64,000 bases of DNA, taken from positions 1-64,000 of the forward strand of contig JBDSLR010000042.1 of assembly GCA_039916305.1 (NCBI GenBank), written 5' to 3'. Below, piece by piece: positions 14,744-24,362 of the stretch. The stretch is from JACMLD01 sp039916305 (GTDB lineage Bacteria; Bacteroidota; Bacteroidia; Chitinophagales; Chitinophagaceae). The notes under the pieces were generated by a model. The model did no database searches. It saw nothing but the letters and a program-made list of their open reading frames with translations, and had not been told where the DNA came from. The position numbers and the translations under genes are program-made. Positions within the stretch are counted from its first letter, which is position 1, and each line of letters begins with the position of its first letter.

Positions 14744-17058
14744 TACTTAAATTTAAAATTGTAAGAAATAGAGGGAATGTATTTAAACAAAGCTGTCCGC
14801 ACCGCTTCCGTTTTAGCAGGGTCATCTTCATTTTGCCGGAATTGAATGGTGTATGCATTCTCCCTGCCATAAGCATTGTACAAGCTGAAAGCAAGTTCCG
14901 AGCTCCAATGCTTCTTATTTTTCAACTGCAATGTAGCACCCAAATCAAGCCGGTGATAATTGGGCATCCGGTAGCCATTGCGCTCTGTATAATAAAAATA
15001 CACCTCTCCACCGGAGCTGTATTTACCACTTGGGAAAGACACTGCATCACCGGTATAGAAAATCCAGTTGGCAGAAAATGACCATTTTTTATTCAACTGA
15101 TACATGGCAACAATGGCAATATCATGTGTTCTGTCCTGCCGCGCATTGTACCATCCATTATTATTAATGCCATCAATTTTGCGTTCTGTTTTTGCGAGCG
15201 TATAACTCAGCCAACCAGTCAGTTTACCTGCTTTTCTTTTTAACAACCATTCAATACCGTAAGCTCGTCCTTTGCCATAAAGCAGCTGCGCTTCTATCGC
15301 GCCATTCACAAAAACATTGGCGCCATCCCGGTAATCGATCTGATTTTGCATGCTTTTGTAGTAGGTCTCAACCGTCAGTTCGTATTTATTATCCAGCAGG
15401 TTGCGGTAATAACCCAGCGATACCTGGTCAGAAATTTCCGGTTTGATAAGATTGGTACTGGCCGTCCATTTATCTGTAGGACTGGAAGTGGTGGAATTGG
15501 AAATCAGGTGCAGGTTCTGCACGTTGCGTACGTAAGAAACTTTCAAAGAAGAAATATCATTCAGTTCAAAACTGGCAGCTGCGCGTGGTTCCAGGTTAAC
15601 ATAGGTTTTAACAAATTGCCCGGAGCGGTAACGCATGGTGTCTGTGACCGTACCTGCAGCATTCACATTGTAAAAATCACCCGGCCCTATAATGCTGAAT
15701 GCTGTTAAGCGCAAACCATAAGAAAGTGTTACCCTGTCAGCCACTTTCCAAACATCAGATGCATAGAGTGCATTCTCCCATGAATAGCGTCGTTGAAAAG
15801 CCTGGTTATTAAAGTTGGATCCCTGCGAAGCGGTAATGTCTCCGGGCCGCATGGTATGGTAAATAGAATTAAACCCTATGCGCACATTGTGCTTTTGGTT
15901 CAGGTACCACTGTAGTTCCTGCTTAATGTTCCCGTCTCTTATCTGTGAAAACAGCGTTACATCATTTGCGCCGTTCCGTATATCAATCTGGTAATTGTAA
16001 TTGCTGAAAATGAGCGATGTATTAGAGAAAAGTTTGTTACTGAAGATATGGTTCCACCGTAAAGTACCAGTTCCATTGCCCCATTTAAGGCCAAACAAAT
16101 CACCCACACCCAGTTTATCAGCCCCAAAATAACCTGATAAATAAAGCCGGTCTTTAGCGCCCAGCTGGTAATTCAGCTTAGCATTCAAATCATAGAAATA
16201 AAGTGCATTATTATTTATAGATGGGTCTTTTGATAATTTCAGGAACACGTCTGCATAGGTCCTCCGCGCGGAAATTAAAAAAGACGACTTGTCTTTTTGT
16301 AAAGGCCCCTCTATATTAAGTTTGGAAGAAATTAAACCCAAACCGCCACTTACATTGTAATCCTGGTTATTGCCATCGTTCATTTTTATGTCCAATACAG
16401 AAGACAGACGGCCGCCATACTGGGCCGGCATGCCTGCTTTATATACTGTTACATCTTTGATGGCATCAGAATTAAAGGTGGAGAAAAAGCCCAGCAAATG
16501 AGATGCATTGTAAACCGGCGCTTCATCCAGCAGGATCAGGTTTTGATCGGCAGCGCCACCCCGCACAAAAAAACCGGCATTGCCTTCGCCGGCAGATTTA
16601 ATCCCCGGTAGCAGCTGAATGGCTTTCAGTACATCGCGCTCACCAAACAACATGGGAATATTTTTTATTTCGCGGGTACTTAACTGCTCAATACCCATCT
16701 GCGGGCTTTTCAGGCTTCTTCCCTTTGGTGCAGCTGTTATCACTACTTCCTCCAAATCTTTAGAAGTTTCCTCCAGCGAAAAATTCAGGGTTACATTTTT
16801 ATTCAGTACAACGGGGATCGTTTGCGTTTGCATACCAACGCTGCTAATTAATAAATTGTAAGTGCCTTCCGGAAGGGTAAGTGAGAAGAAGCCATAGTCA
16901 TTTGTTACGGTGCCCGCACTGCCGGTGCGCACCGATGCTCCGATCAGTGTTTCCCCATTTTTTTTTGATTTCAGTGTGCCAGCAATGGTAAATTTTTGCT
17001 GCGCAAGTGCAGCAATGCTGCTTAGTAAAAACACAGCCAGTAATATTGGTTTGCTCAT
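14743..17058 (-). CDS. TonB-dependent outer-membrane receptor with carboxypeptidase-like regulatory domain
   Basis: About 771 residues from the ATG at 17058, chosen because it begins a proper signal peptide (MSKPILLAVFLLSSIAALAQ); the open frame extends 19 codons further. A CarboxypepD_reg-like beta domain comes first (IAGTLKSKKNGETLIGASV), then the plug (MLFGERDVLKAIQLLPGIKSAGEGNAGFFVRGG, LLDEAPVYNASHLLG), then a 22-strand-type barrel ending in the C-terminal aromatic-rich strand SISYNFKFK. It should import an unknown ligand with TonB-ExbBD energy. With only a DUF4249 partner rather than SusD, it is not a classical glycan system. Confidence 0.93.
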   Translation of the reverse strand: MSKPILLAVFLLSSIAALAQQKFTIAGTLKSKKNGETLIGASVRTGSAGTVTNDYGFFSLTLPEGTYNLLISSVGMQTQTIPVVLNKNVTLNFSLEETSKDLEEVVITAAPKGRSLKSPQMGIEQLSTREIKNIPMLFGERDVLKAIQLLPGIKSAGEGNAGFFVRGGAADQNLILLDEAPVYNASHLLGFFSTFNSDAIKDVTVYKAGMPAQYGGRLSSVLDIKMNDGNNQDYNVSGGLGLISSKLNIEGPLQKDKSSFLISARRTYADVFLKLSKDPSINNNALYFYDLNAKLNYQLGAKDRLYLSGYFGADKLGVGDLFGLKWGNGTGTLRWNHIFSNKLFSNTSLIFSNYNYQIDIRNGANDVTLFSQIRDGNIKQELQWYLNQKHNVRIGFNSIYHTMRPGDITASQGSNFNNQAFQRRYSWENALYASDVWKVADRVTLSYGLRLTAFSIIGPGDFYNVNAAGTVTDTMRYRSGQFVKTYVNLEPRAAASFELNDISSLKVSYVRNVQNLHLISNSTTSSPTDKWTASTNLIKPEISDQVSLGYYRNLLDNKYELTVETYYKSMQNQIDYRDGANVFVNGAIEAQLLYGKGRAYGIEWLLKRKAGKLTGWLSYTLAKTERKIDGINNNGWYNARQDRTHDIAIVAMYQLNKKWSFSANWIFYTGDAVSFPSGKYSSGGEVYFYYTERNGYRMPNYHRLDLGATLQLKNKKHWSSELAFSLYNAYGRENAYTIQFRQNEDDPAKTEAVRTALFKYIPSISYNFKFK

Positions 17059-17246
17059 AAGGCAGCGAAGATAACCGCTTCCTGCTATTTTATAAACAGC
17101 TCTGTTGATCAACACCCACCCGTTTCAATAACCGGGATATGTAGACGCAAATAACAGCTGTGAAATCAACTAACTGGCATGTCTGCAACCATACTATTGA
17201 AAATAATTTGACAATTTATTAACGTTTCTGCATCGTGGCGATGAAG

Positions 17247-17969
17247 TTATCTTGTGATCATGACTTCCGCTGTTTCTGTGTCAAAAATCAATAGCCCTTC
17301 CTCATCATCAAGCTGGCCCACCATATTACCCTGGCTTGTCCAAACGGAACTTTTCCCTACACTCTCGAAATTGTCACAGTACCCGATACAATTTGCCATT
17401 AGTACTGGCATTGAAAACTTTTTTGCAATAGAAGGGTAATGCAGTAAGGCTTTATCAATTCCCTTTTGTGATTTTGCCACACTGGCGATGTATATATCTG
17501 CTCCTATTAGACTTGCGATATTGGCATGATCTTCCTGTAAACTTTCATAACATATAGCCGGCGCAATTTTCTTATTGCCAATAGTAAGCACCACTTGCTT
17601 ATTCCCTTGCACAAACCACGGCAATTCATCGGCATGCAACTGTTGTTTTGAATAAACCTGTTTTGCCCTGCCAGGCTGAAAAATAAGCATGCTGATTAGA
17701 GTGCCGTTTTCAGCTTTTGTCGGCACGCCAATCCCAATCATAATGTTATTCGCATCGCTCATGTGCTGGAAGCTCTCCAACCTGCTGTCATCCGGGCTTG
17801 TTGCCAAATCCCTTGCAAGTGTAGGTTCATAGCCGGTAATAGAAAGTTCAGGAAAAAATACAGCGTCGGCATTATGCAGAATAGCCGTCTTAATCAGCCT
17901 TTTGTGTATTTCGATGTTTGCGGTGATGTCACCTTTACACAGTCTGACTTGGGCAACACTGATTTTCAT
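17247..17969 (-). CDS. Carbon-nitrogen hydrolase (nitrilase superfamily)
   Basis: The 240-residue enzyme has the nitrilase-superfamily catalytic triad: E41 in FFPELSITGYEP, K108 in YSKQQLHADE and C140 in APAICYESLQED. Such enzymes hydrolyse amides or nitriles in the cytoplasm. The closest feel is to the broad carbon-nitrogen hydrolase group, whose substrates (for example omega-amides or carbamoyl compounds) cannot be resolved by eye. It stands alone upstream of the TonB receptor on the same strand and has no close operon partner. Confidence 0.88.
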   Translation of the reverse strand: MKISVAQVRLCKGDITANIEIHKRLIKTAILHNADAVFFPELSITGYEPTLARDLATSPDDSRLESFQHMSDANNIMIGIGVPTKAENGTLISMLIFQPGRAKQVYSKQQLHADELPWFVQGNKQVVLTIGNKKIAPAICYESLQEDHANIASLIGADIYIASVAKSQKGIDKALLHYPSIAKKFSMPVLMANCIGYCDNFESVGKSSVWTSQGNMVGQLDDEEGLLIFDTETAEVMITR

Positions 17970-18261
17970 TAAAAAGATTTTGACTGGCGGGGATCAAATA
18001 ATTAAGAGGCTGTAAAAAATAAATCTTTAAAAAAATCACCTTCATACGTGACCGGTGTATCATTCAGTGGCCGGGATTATCCGTGGCCGGTGTCCTCAAC
18101 CCTACACTTTGTGCTGAAATGACCGGTCTCGTTTATAACCCATTCCAAAAAAATCATCTTCAGAAAGATAATTAAAAAACCGCCCGAAAGAGCGGTTTTT
18201 ATGCAGGTTATTTTCAATATTTTTTTACTCAAATGTCAAACGTGGTTCTATATCACTCAAT
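17970..18261. other. Intergenic region, 292 bp
   Basis: Apart from the terminator at 18175-18200 I see three loosely repeated CCGGTGT/GGCCGG strings at about 18050-18095, too irregular to call. No gene. Confidence 0.4.
18175..18200 (-). terminator. Intrinsic terminator of the sorbosone-dehydrogenase-like gene
   Basis: AAAAACCGC (18175-18183) pairs with GCGGTTTTT (18192-18200). On the minus strand it forms a hairpin followed by a T-run 62 bp after the stop codon of the upstream gene. The A/T flanks make it potentially bidirectional. Confidence 0.8.
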
Positions 18262-19467
18262 TTATTTGCCGTAGGCTATCCGGTAAACACTACCGCTTGA
18301 ATCATCTGTTACATAAATAGAGCCATCCGGTGCCTGGGCCAGTCCGCATGGTTTGTGCTGGTCTTTATTGATCAGAAAATTATCTGCAAACACTTCCCAT
18401 TTACCGCTGGGCTTGCCGTTTTTGAAAGGCACAAAAGCCACCATCCAACCCTTCTGCAGGTCGGGCGATTTACCATGACAGGCAATGAATGCACCATTCT
18501 TATACTTTGCAGGAAATTTATTGCCCGTATAAAACAACATACCATTTGGGCCCAGGTGGGCAGGAAAAGTAACCAGCGGAGCGAGGGCTTTGTGCGTACC
18601 TGGCTTCTTACCATCACCACCATATTCGGGCGACAATATTTGCTTGTGCTGAAAAGGATCATAATATTGATAAGGCCAGCCGCCATCAGCGCCTTTGCGC
18701 ACTTCATACATGGTTTCAGCGGGCAACTTACCATCCTGCTCAACAGTAAAAAATTCCGGAAAAAGGTTGTGCAAATCGCCACGGCCATGCTGCACAATAA
18801 ACAAAGAATTGGTTTGGGTATTCCAGTCCAGCCCCACCACATTTTTAAAACCGGTTGCGTAATGCACCGCGTCTTTGTAATGCTGGTTCAGTTTATTGGC
18901 TTTAAACTGCCAGATACCGCCCACTGAATCGAGCAGCGGACATGGATTGGGCGCTACTTTTGATTTGGGATCAATCAGGCAGGCATTGGCATAAGAACCC
19001 ACATTTACATAAATATTATTGTTGTTATCAACCGCTATTGATTTTGAATTATCCCTGTTATGGTTTACCAGGCCGGTAATAATTTTTTCAGGTGCTGCAG
19101 GATTGATCACTTCACCGTTTTTATCCAGCTGGTAACGATACACTTCGTCATTGGACGAAGCATATAAATAATTACCACGGATGAAGATACCGGTACCCGT
19201 ATAATCGCCAAAAGCAGCCTGGGTCTCAAACTTGCCATCGCCGTTTGCGTCTTTCAGGTAAAGGATACCTTTGCCGTCTTTTAGCCGGGAAAGTTTTATA
19301 AAAACACCACCCTGTTTGTTAACAGCTATATGCCGGGCACCACCCAGGCCTTCTGCAAGAATAGCGGAGGTAAAACCAGCGGGTAACTGTAAATTTTGTG
19401 CAGCAGTTGTAAGGGAGACGAATAAAGACAGGGAGAAAACGGAAAGCACGAATACCAATTTTTTCAT
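18262..19467 (-). CDS. Secreted sorbosone/glucose dehydrogenase-like beta-propeller protein
   Basis: The 401-residue protein has a signal peptide (about 1-23, VSLTTAAQ) and repeats of the PQQ-dependent sugar dehydrogenase six-bladed propeller: FTSAILAEGLGGARHIAV, KSIAVDNNNNIYVNVGS, GFKNVVGLDWN, ADGGWPYQYYDP, LGPNGMLFYTGNKFP and a final CGLAQAPDGSIYVTDDSSGSVYRI. These resemble the L-sorbosone dehydrogenase group. Oxidation of a sugar in the periplasm with PQQ is plausible, but PQQ ligands cannot be verified by eye. It is monocistronic, with its own promoter-like box and terminator. Confidence 0.85.
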   Translation of the reverse strand: MKKLVFVLSVFSLSLFVSLTTAAQNLQLPAGFTSAILAEGLGGARHIAVNKQGGVFIKLSRLKDGKGILYLKDANGDGKFETQAAFGDYTGTGIFIRGNYLYASSNDEVYRYQLDKNGEVINPAAPEKIITGLVNHNRDNSKSIAVDNNNNIYVNVGSYANACLIDPKSKVAPNPCPLLDSVGGIWQFKANKLNQHYKDAVHYATGFKNVVGLDWNTQTNSLFIVQHGRGDLHNLFPEFFTVEQDGKLPAETMYEVRKGADGGWPYQYYDPFQHKQILSPEYGGDGKKPGTHKALAPLVTFPAHLGPNGMLFYTGNKFPAKYKNGAFIACHGKSPDLQKGWMVAFVPFKNGKPSGKWEVFADNFLINKDQHKPCGLAQAPDGSIYVTDDSSGSVYRIAYGK

Positions 19468-19487
19468 ACAGCATTTTTTATGAGTGC

Positions 19488-19495
19488 CAAATGTA
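19488..19495 (-). promoter_or_regulatory. Bacteroidota-type -7 box (TACATTTG)
   Basis: On the minus strand TACATTTG matches TAnnTTTG 21 bases before the ATG at 19467, and TTTCGG lies at roughly the -33 spacing. This supports independent transcription of the dehydrogenase-like gene from the purine cluster upstream of it. Confidence 0.55.
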
Positions 19496-19538
19496 TTAAT
19501 AATCCCGCTTGATACCGAAACTATCCGGATTTACAATT

Positions 19539-20501
19539 TTACCCGTTTTTTACGAGAATTACCTGGGCGGCAATGCTCACCGCTATTTCTTCGGGGGTGC
19601 GGCTTTTAATGGGCAAGCCAATGGGTGCGTGAATGCCCGCCAGGATATTTTCAGCAATACCTGTAGCCCGGTACTCAGCAAACATTTTTTCTATCTTTTT
19701 AGCGCTGCCCAATACTCCCAGGTATTTAAAATGCCGGTGAAATAAAGAGCGCAGCACCAGGTCGTCTGTCCGGTAGCCCGATGTCATCAGTACAACATAC
19801 GTATTGTTTCCATCAGGTATATAATTGCCAGCTTCACTAAAATCTGCCAGCAATTTTCTTTCATGCACAAAACTGTTTTCGTGCAAGGTGTTTAGATCAC
19901 CCCTTTCCTCATACAGGTGAATATAAAAATCCATGGCCTGCATCAGTTTAGACAAGGCCAGTCCGCAATGCCCGGCGCCAATAATATAGAGGTGATCTTT
20001 GTAGCCTGTCTGTTCCTCATACAGCCATTCATTTGCAGAAACCATACTGAACAGATACTTGCTGGGGGGAATGTTATTGCGATAGGATATGCCTGCGGGC
20101 GATAGGGATAAGCAACCGGCTGTATGCTGCTGTAACGACGTAATTATTTTGTCAACATGAGTCGCGTCACCCGGTTGCAAAATATATAACAAGATTGTTT
20201 GCTCGCCGGAGCAAATCATACCGCTTTGGTTTTTCGCCGCTTCTTTATTATGTACTTGCCTGTGGAGGGCGATCAGCTTTTTTTCCCGGATGAGTTTTTC
20301 TTTTGCCATCTCCACAAATTTGTGCTCCATAATACCACCGCCCACAGATCCTCTCACTTCGCCTGCTGCATTTACCGCCATGGAAAATCCTTGTCTACCC
20401 GGACTGCTGCCGATGCTTTCTACCACATACAGTAGCATCACGGGTGATTGCAACTGCATGTTGTGCCGGATAAACTCCCAGCGTTCTGGCGTGCTATCCA
20501 T
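19539..20501 (-). CDS. xdhC: XdhC/CoxI family molybdenum cofactor insertion protein
   Basis: The 320-residue protein has the N-terminal XdhC/CoxI domain (SPVMLLYVVESIGSSPGRQGFSMAVNAAGEVRGSVGGGIME) and the C-terminal Rossmann-like XdhC_C domain (HLYIIGAGHCGLALSKLMQAMDF, then GVLGSAKKIEKMF and HAPIGLPIKSRTPEEIAVSIAAQVI). XdhC binds molybdenum cofactor and helps load the sulfurated form into xanthine dehydrogenase. It overlaps xdhB by 8 bases, is the last gene of the long purine-degradation cluster, and fits as maturation factor for the enzyme encoded just upstream. Confidence 0.93.
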   Translation of the reverse strand: MDSTPERWEFIRHNMQLQSPVMLLYVVESIGSSPGRQGFSMAVNAAGEVRGSVGGGIMEHKFVEMAKEKLIREKKLIALHRQVHNKEAAKNQSGMICSGEQTILLYILQPGDATHVDKIITSLQQHTAGCLSLSPAGISYRNNIPPSKYLFSMVSANEWLYEEQTGYKDHLYIIGAGHCGLALSKLMQAMDFYIHLYEERGDLNTLHENSFVHERKLLADFSEAGNYIPDGNNTYVVLMTSGYRTDDLVLRSLFHRHFKYLGVLGSAKKIEKMFAEYRATGIAENILAGIHAPIGLPIKSRTPEEIAVSIAAQVILVKNG

Positions 20502-22797
20502 ACACTGATTTTTCTTTTGAGGATGATGCTGGTGCTCCTTCTTTTTTACTGGGATTGTACAAAGCAGCCAGCAGTTTTTCCGGGGTCATGGGCGCAGAGA
20601 AAGGGATCGTTGCTGCAGGGTTAAACTTTCTAACGGCATCGCGCAACGCAAAATAGGCGCCAATGCCATACATCAGGGGGGGCTCTCCTACTGCTTTGGA
20701 TCGCAGGATGGCCAGGTTGTCTTTGTCTGTATCCAGGAAATGAATGGCTATTTCTCCGGGCACCGAATAAATGTCAGGAATTTTATAGGTTGATAAAGCA
20801 TTGGAGCGAAGCACTCCCGCTGCATCATATACCAGCTCTTCCATGGTCATCCAGCCAATGCCCTGCACAATACCACCTTCAATCTGTCCCCTGTCTACTG
20901 CGGGGTTCATACTGGCGCCAACATCATGTACCACTTTTACTGATTCTATTTCATAAATACCGCGTAAGCAATCTACTTTTGCCACCACTATGGCGGTGCC
21001 ATACACATGGTATGCAAACGGATGCCCCTTCTCCTTTGTTAAATCAAAATTAATAACGGGTGTTGCATAATGCGCATGATCAGAAAGGCTCACCCGTTTT
21101 AAAAAGGCTGCCATTACCAGTTTGTTCCAGTCCCAGCCTGTACTATTGCCTGCGGCGAAAACTTCCCCGTTCCTGATCTCAACATCATCAGCCTTCACTT
21201 TGTATTCAGCCGCGGCCACCGCTTTCAATCTTTGTAAAATGGCCGTGCATGCTAGATGTACTGCTTTGCCATTAAGATCTGCGGTAGCGCTGGCAGCTGA
21301 AGGAGATGTATTAGCAATTCGGCCGGTATTGGTGGTTTGTAACCTGATCTTTGCAGGATCCACCGCAAAAACATGGGCTGCTACCTGCAGCATTTTTGTA
21401 TTTACGCCTTGCCCCATTTCTACTGCACCCGTGCTGATACTGATGCTGCCATCGCTATATACATGCACCAGTGCCCGGGCCTGGTTCATGGGGGTTTTGG
21501 TAAATGAAATACCAAAGCACACCGGCATAAAAGCCATGCCTTTTTTATACATCAGGTTGGATGCATTGAAATCAGTTATTTCTTTTTTTATTTTTTCCGC
21601 TTCATACAACTGCTCTGCTTTTTGCCAGCAGGCCGTGGCTTCACTGGCAGCTTTCTGACCATAAGGCAATTCATCTCCGGTCTGGTGCAAATTGGCTTTC
21701 TGAATAACAGCTGCCGGCACCCCCAATGATTCAGCCGCCATGGCTATTGCGGCCTCTATTACAAACATGCCCTGCGGTCCGCCAAATCCACGGAAGGCAG
21801 TATTGGGCGGAAGATTGGTTCTGCAACTGTAAGCAGTCACTTTTGTATGGGGAATGAAATAACTATTGGTTGAATGAAACAGGGATCTTTCCAGCACTGC
21901 GGGTGAAAGATCCGCTGCAGCGCCTGCATTCTGGTACAGTGTTGCTTCATACGCCACTATTGCCAGGTCTTTATTAAGGCCTATTTTAAAATCTGAGGAA
22001 TAGGGATGCCGTTTACCTGTCATGGCCATGTCTTCCATTCTGTCGAGCGAATAATGAACCGGCTTTTTTAACACATATGCAGCGAGTCCGCAAAGTGCTG
22101 CCCACATATTTGCCTGGTCTTCCTTACCGCCAAACCCACCCCCGAGACGGGTTACATCAACTTCTACCTGGTGCATGGGTACCCCCAGCACTTTACACAC
22201 GGCCCTTTGTACAGCGGTGGGTCCCTGTGTAGATGAATATATTTTAACCGCATTGTTTTCCTGCGGAATGGCATATGCCCCCTGCGTTTCAATATAAAGG
22301 TGTTCCTGCCCATTGGTATCGGCACTCCCTTCAAAAATATATGTACAGCCAGCCCAGGCCGTTGCTGTATCGCCCATTTTAAAAGTACGCGACGGCACAA
22401 TCAGTTCTCCCCTGCGTTGTGCTTCCCGGGGATCGGTAATGACCGGCAGCGGATCTATGACAGCTGTTATTTTTTTTATGGCCGCCCTGGCAATTTCAGG
22501 CGTTGTAGCTACTACAAAAGCAATGGGCATACCGCAAAAATGAACATGGCCGTCTGCCAGCAGGGGTTCATCAGGAATAATACCCCCAATCTGGTTTTCG
22601 CCTGTTACATCTTTGCTGGTGAAAATTTTTATTACGCCACTCAAAGCCAGCGCTGCAGACAAATCCAGCTCCCGGATAATACCATTTGCTATACCAGATG
22701 GATAAGCGCATCCGAACAATGTTCCGTTCAACAACGGGATATCATCCAGGTAAACAGATTCTCCCCTTGTATGTGTTGCCGAATCAATATTTTTCAT
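20494..22797 (-). CDS. xdhB: Xanthine dehydrogenase molybdopterin-binding subunit
   Basis: About 767 residues, the large Mo subunit that oxidises hypoxanthine and xanthine to urate. The start at the ATG 22797 (MKNIDSATHTRGESVYLDDIP) matches family N-termini; an upstream TTG at 22818 adds only seven residues. Landmarks are RLGGGFGGKEDQANMWAA (Mo-cofactor region), TAFRGFGGPQGMFVIEAA with the substrate arginine, GAVEMGQGVNTKMLQ, and AVGEPPLMYGIGAYFALRDA with the catalytic glutamate in GEPP. It lies between xdhA (25-45 bp gap) and xdhC (8-bp overlap), so the three form a complete bacterial XDH unit. Confidence 0.95.
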   Translation of the reverse strand: MKNIDSATHTRGESVYLDDIPLLNGTLFGCAYPSGIANGIIRELDLSAALALSGVIKIFTSKDVTGENQIGGIIPDEPLLADGHVHFCGMPIAFVVATTPEIARAAIKKITAVIDPLPVITDPREAQRRGELIVPSRTFKMGDTATAWAGCTYIFEGSADTNGQEHLYIETQGAYAIPQENNAVKIYSSTQGPTAVQRAVCKVLGVPMHQVEVDVTRLGGGFGGKEDQANMWAALCGLAAYVLKKPVHYSLDRMEDMAMTGKRHPYSSDFKIGLNKDLAIVAYEATLYQNAGAAADLSPAVLERSLFHSTNSYFIPHTKVTAYSCRTNLPPNTAFRGFGGPQGMFVIEAAIAMAAESLGVPAAVIQKANLHQTGDELPYGQKAASEATACWQKAEQLYEAEKIKKEITDFNASNLMYKKGMAFMPVCFGISFTKTPMNQARALVHVYSDGSISISTGAVEMGQGVNTKMLQVAAHVFAVDPAKIRLQTTNTGRIANTSPSAASATADLNGKAVHLACTAILQRLKAVAAAEYKVKADDVEIRNGEVFAAGNSTGWDWNKLVMAAFLKRVSLSDHAHYATPVINFDLTKEKGHPFAYHVYGTAIVVAKVDCLRGIYEIESVKVVHDVGASMNPAVDRGQIEGGIVQGIGWMTMEELVYDAAGVLRSNALSTYKIPDIYSVPGEIAIHFLDTDKDNLAILRSKAVGEPPLMYGIGAYFALRDAVRKFNPAATIPFSAPMTPEKLLAALYNPSKKEGAPASSSKEKSVYG

Positions 22798-22842
22798 GTT
22801 GCCGCATTTAGTATTCAAATCTTATATTGATCAACCTGACTT

Positions 22843-24264
22843 TTAAGCAATGCGCAGCAATTGCTTCACATCCAGCGCCGGAAACAATACTATAAAATGT
22901 GCCTTTATCAGTTGGCCAAGCAACTGCCTTTTATAATCCGCCGTTCCCCTGGCATCTGAGATAGGCCTTACTTCGTTTCGAGCTGCATTTATTACTTCTT
23001 CAACCAGGCTCTCGCCCATCCGTTTACCTTTCAGTAAAACAGCAGCATTTTGCAAGAAAAAAGGCACCGGCGCCACACCACCCGCAGACAGCGTTGCAGA
23101 TTTAATAACATCATTCTCCATTTCTATTTTAATGGCAGTATTAACGGTGGCAATATCAAGGTTCCGGCGCTTGCTTACTTTTTCAAAATTGATAAAGTAT
23201 TGCCGGGCCGGTATATCAAATAATATTTTTTCTATAAACTCTTCTTTGGTGGCAGCGGTCTTTTTATATGCCAGGAAGAAATCGCGCAGGTTCACCTGCC
23301 TTGTATTATCGCCGGATCTTAATTGCAGTACTGCATCAAGTGCAAGGAAGAGCACCGTTAAATCGCCAATGGGAGAGGCATTGGAAAAATTACCTGCCAG
23401 CGTGGCAATATTCCTGATGGGTGTTGAAGATACAAGTTTGGCAAAATTATTAAACCCGGGAACCGCTGCCTGGAAAACACCCGACTCCATTAATTCCGTA
23501 ACCGTTGCAGAGGCACCAATAATGCATTGCCGTCCTTCCTGCCTGATGCCTTTTAACGATCCGTTGTTCAATAGAAAATTGATATCACTGTGCACCATCT
23601 TTTCATGCTGTTGCACATAAAGGTCTGTACCGCCGCCCAGCCAGGTGGAAACAACTAGATCCTTTGCTGATCCATTTGTGGCGGATGCCAGTTGGGTAAG
23701 CCGCTGTTCCATATTTTTAAAATAAGCCGGAATTATCTCATTCGCCGTTAAAAAATCAAACAGCTTTTTATCAGCTGGTTTTTGCTGCATTACGGCAACT
23801 ACAGTTTTTAAAGACCGTTCAATTGACTTATATCCTGTACAGCGACAAATATTGCCATCTACCGCTGCCACCGCGGCCTCATAAGAAGCTGGTTTAGTGC
23901 TGAGGCAAAAACCGGTCATGGAGACTACAAAACCCGGCGTGCAGAAACCACATTGAGTTGCGCTTTCGTCGGCCATGGCCTGCTGCACGGGTGTTAAACC
24001 AGTTGCCGGATTCAATCCTTCTACGGTTACAATATGCTGCTGATCAATATTGCCCAGTGGAGTAAGACAGGAAGTAAGGGAACTGTATTGCAATGCACCG
24101 TTTTGTACCGTGCCTGCCAGTACAGTACAGGCGCCGCAGTCGCCTTCGCGGCAGCCAATTTTGGTCCCGGTCAGGCGCGACTGGTACCGTATAAAATCTA
24201 TCAGCAATGTTCCGGGTGGCGCATTGGTACTGACTGTTTCATTATTAAGAATAAACTGTATCAA
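22843..24264 (-). CDS. xdhA: Xanthine dehydrogenase small subunit (two [2Fe-2S] clusters plus FAD)
   Basis: The 473-residue subunit passes electrons from the Mo site through two [2Fe-2S] clusters to FAD. The ferredoxin-like cluster cysteines are in GCREGDCGACTVL with SCL, and the helical-domain cluster uses CGFCTPG and CRCTGY. The FAD domain (about residues 190-470) shows TWLGGGTDLYVQQ and NIATLAGNFSNASPIGDL. The start is a TTG at 24264: an in-frame stop lies two codons upstream and no early ATG follows. It is about 100 bp after uricase and begins the xdhABC part of the cluster. Confidence 0.95.
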   Translation of the reverse strand: MIQFILNNETVSTNAPPGTLLIDFIRYQSRLTGTKIGCREGDCGACTVLAGTVQNGALQYSSLTSCLTPLGNIDQQHIVTVEGLNPATGLTPVQQAMADESATQCGFCTPGFVVSMTGFCLSTKPASYEAAVAAVDGNICRCTGYKSIERSLKTVVAVMQQKPADKKLFDFLTANEIIPAYFKNMEQRLTQLASATNGSAKDLVVSTWLGGGTDLYVQQHEKMVHSDINFLLNNGSLKGIRQEGRQCIIGASATVTELMESGVFQAAVPGFNNFAKLVSSTPIRNIATLAGNFSNASPIGDLTVLFLALDAVLQLRSGDNTRQVNLRDFFLAYKKTAATKEEFIEKILFDIPARQYFINFEKVSKRRNLDIATVNTAIKIEMENDVIKSATLSAGGVAPVPFFLQNAAVLLKGKRMGESLVEEVINAARNEVRPISDARGTADYKRQLLGQLIKAHFIVLFPALDVKQLLRIA

Positions 24265-24362
24265 TGTTCAGCATTTGATGATCAGAAAATTAAGCAGCCG
24301 GAATTATAGTCCGGGTTCTACACGTGCAACAATCCTGCAACAGGATAGTTCTTTTCTATCCG

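Noticed and set aside
17970..18174. Repeated CCGGTGT/GGCCGG strings
   Set aside because: Irregular spacing and poor matching; not the GGCC-N20-GGCC element and no symmetric structure.
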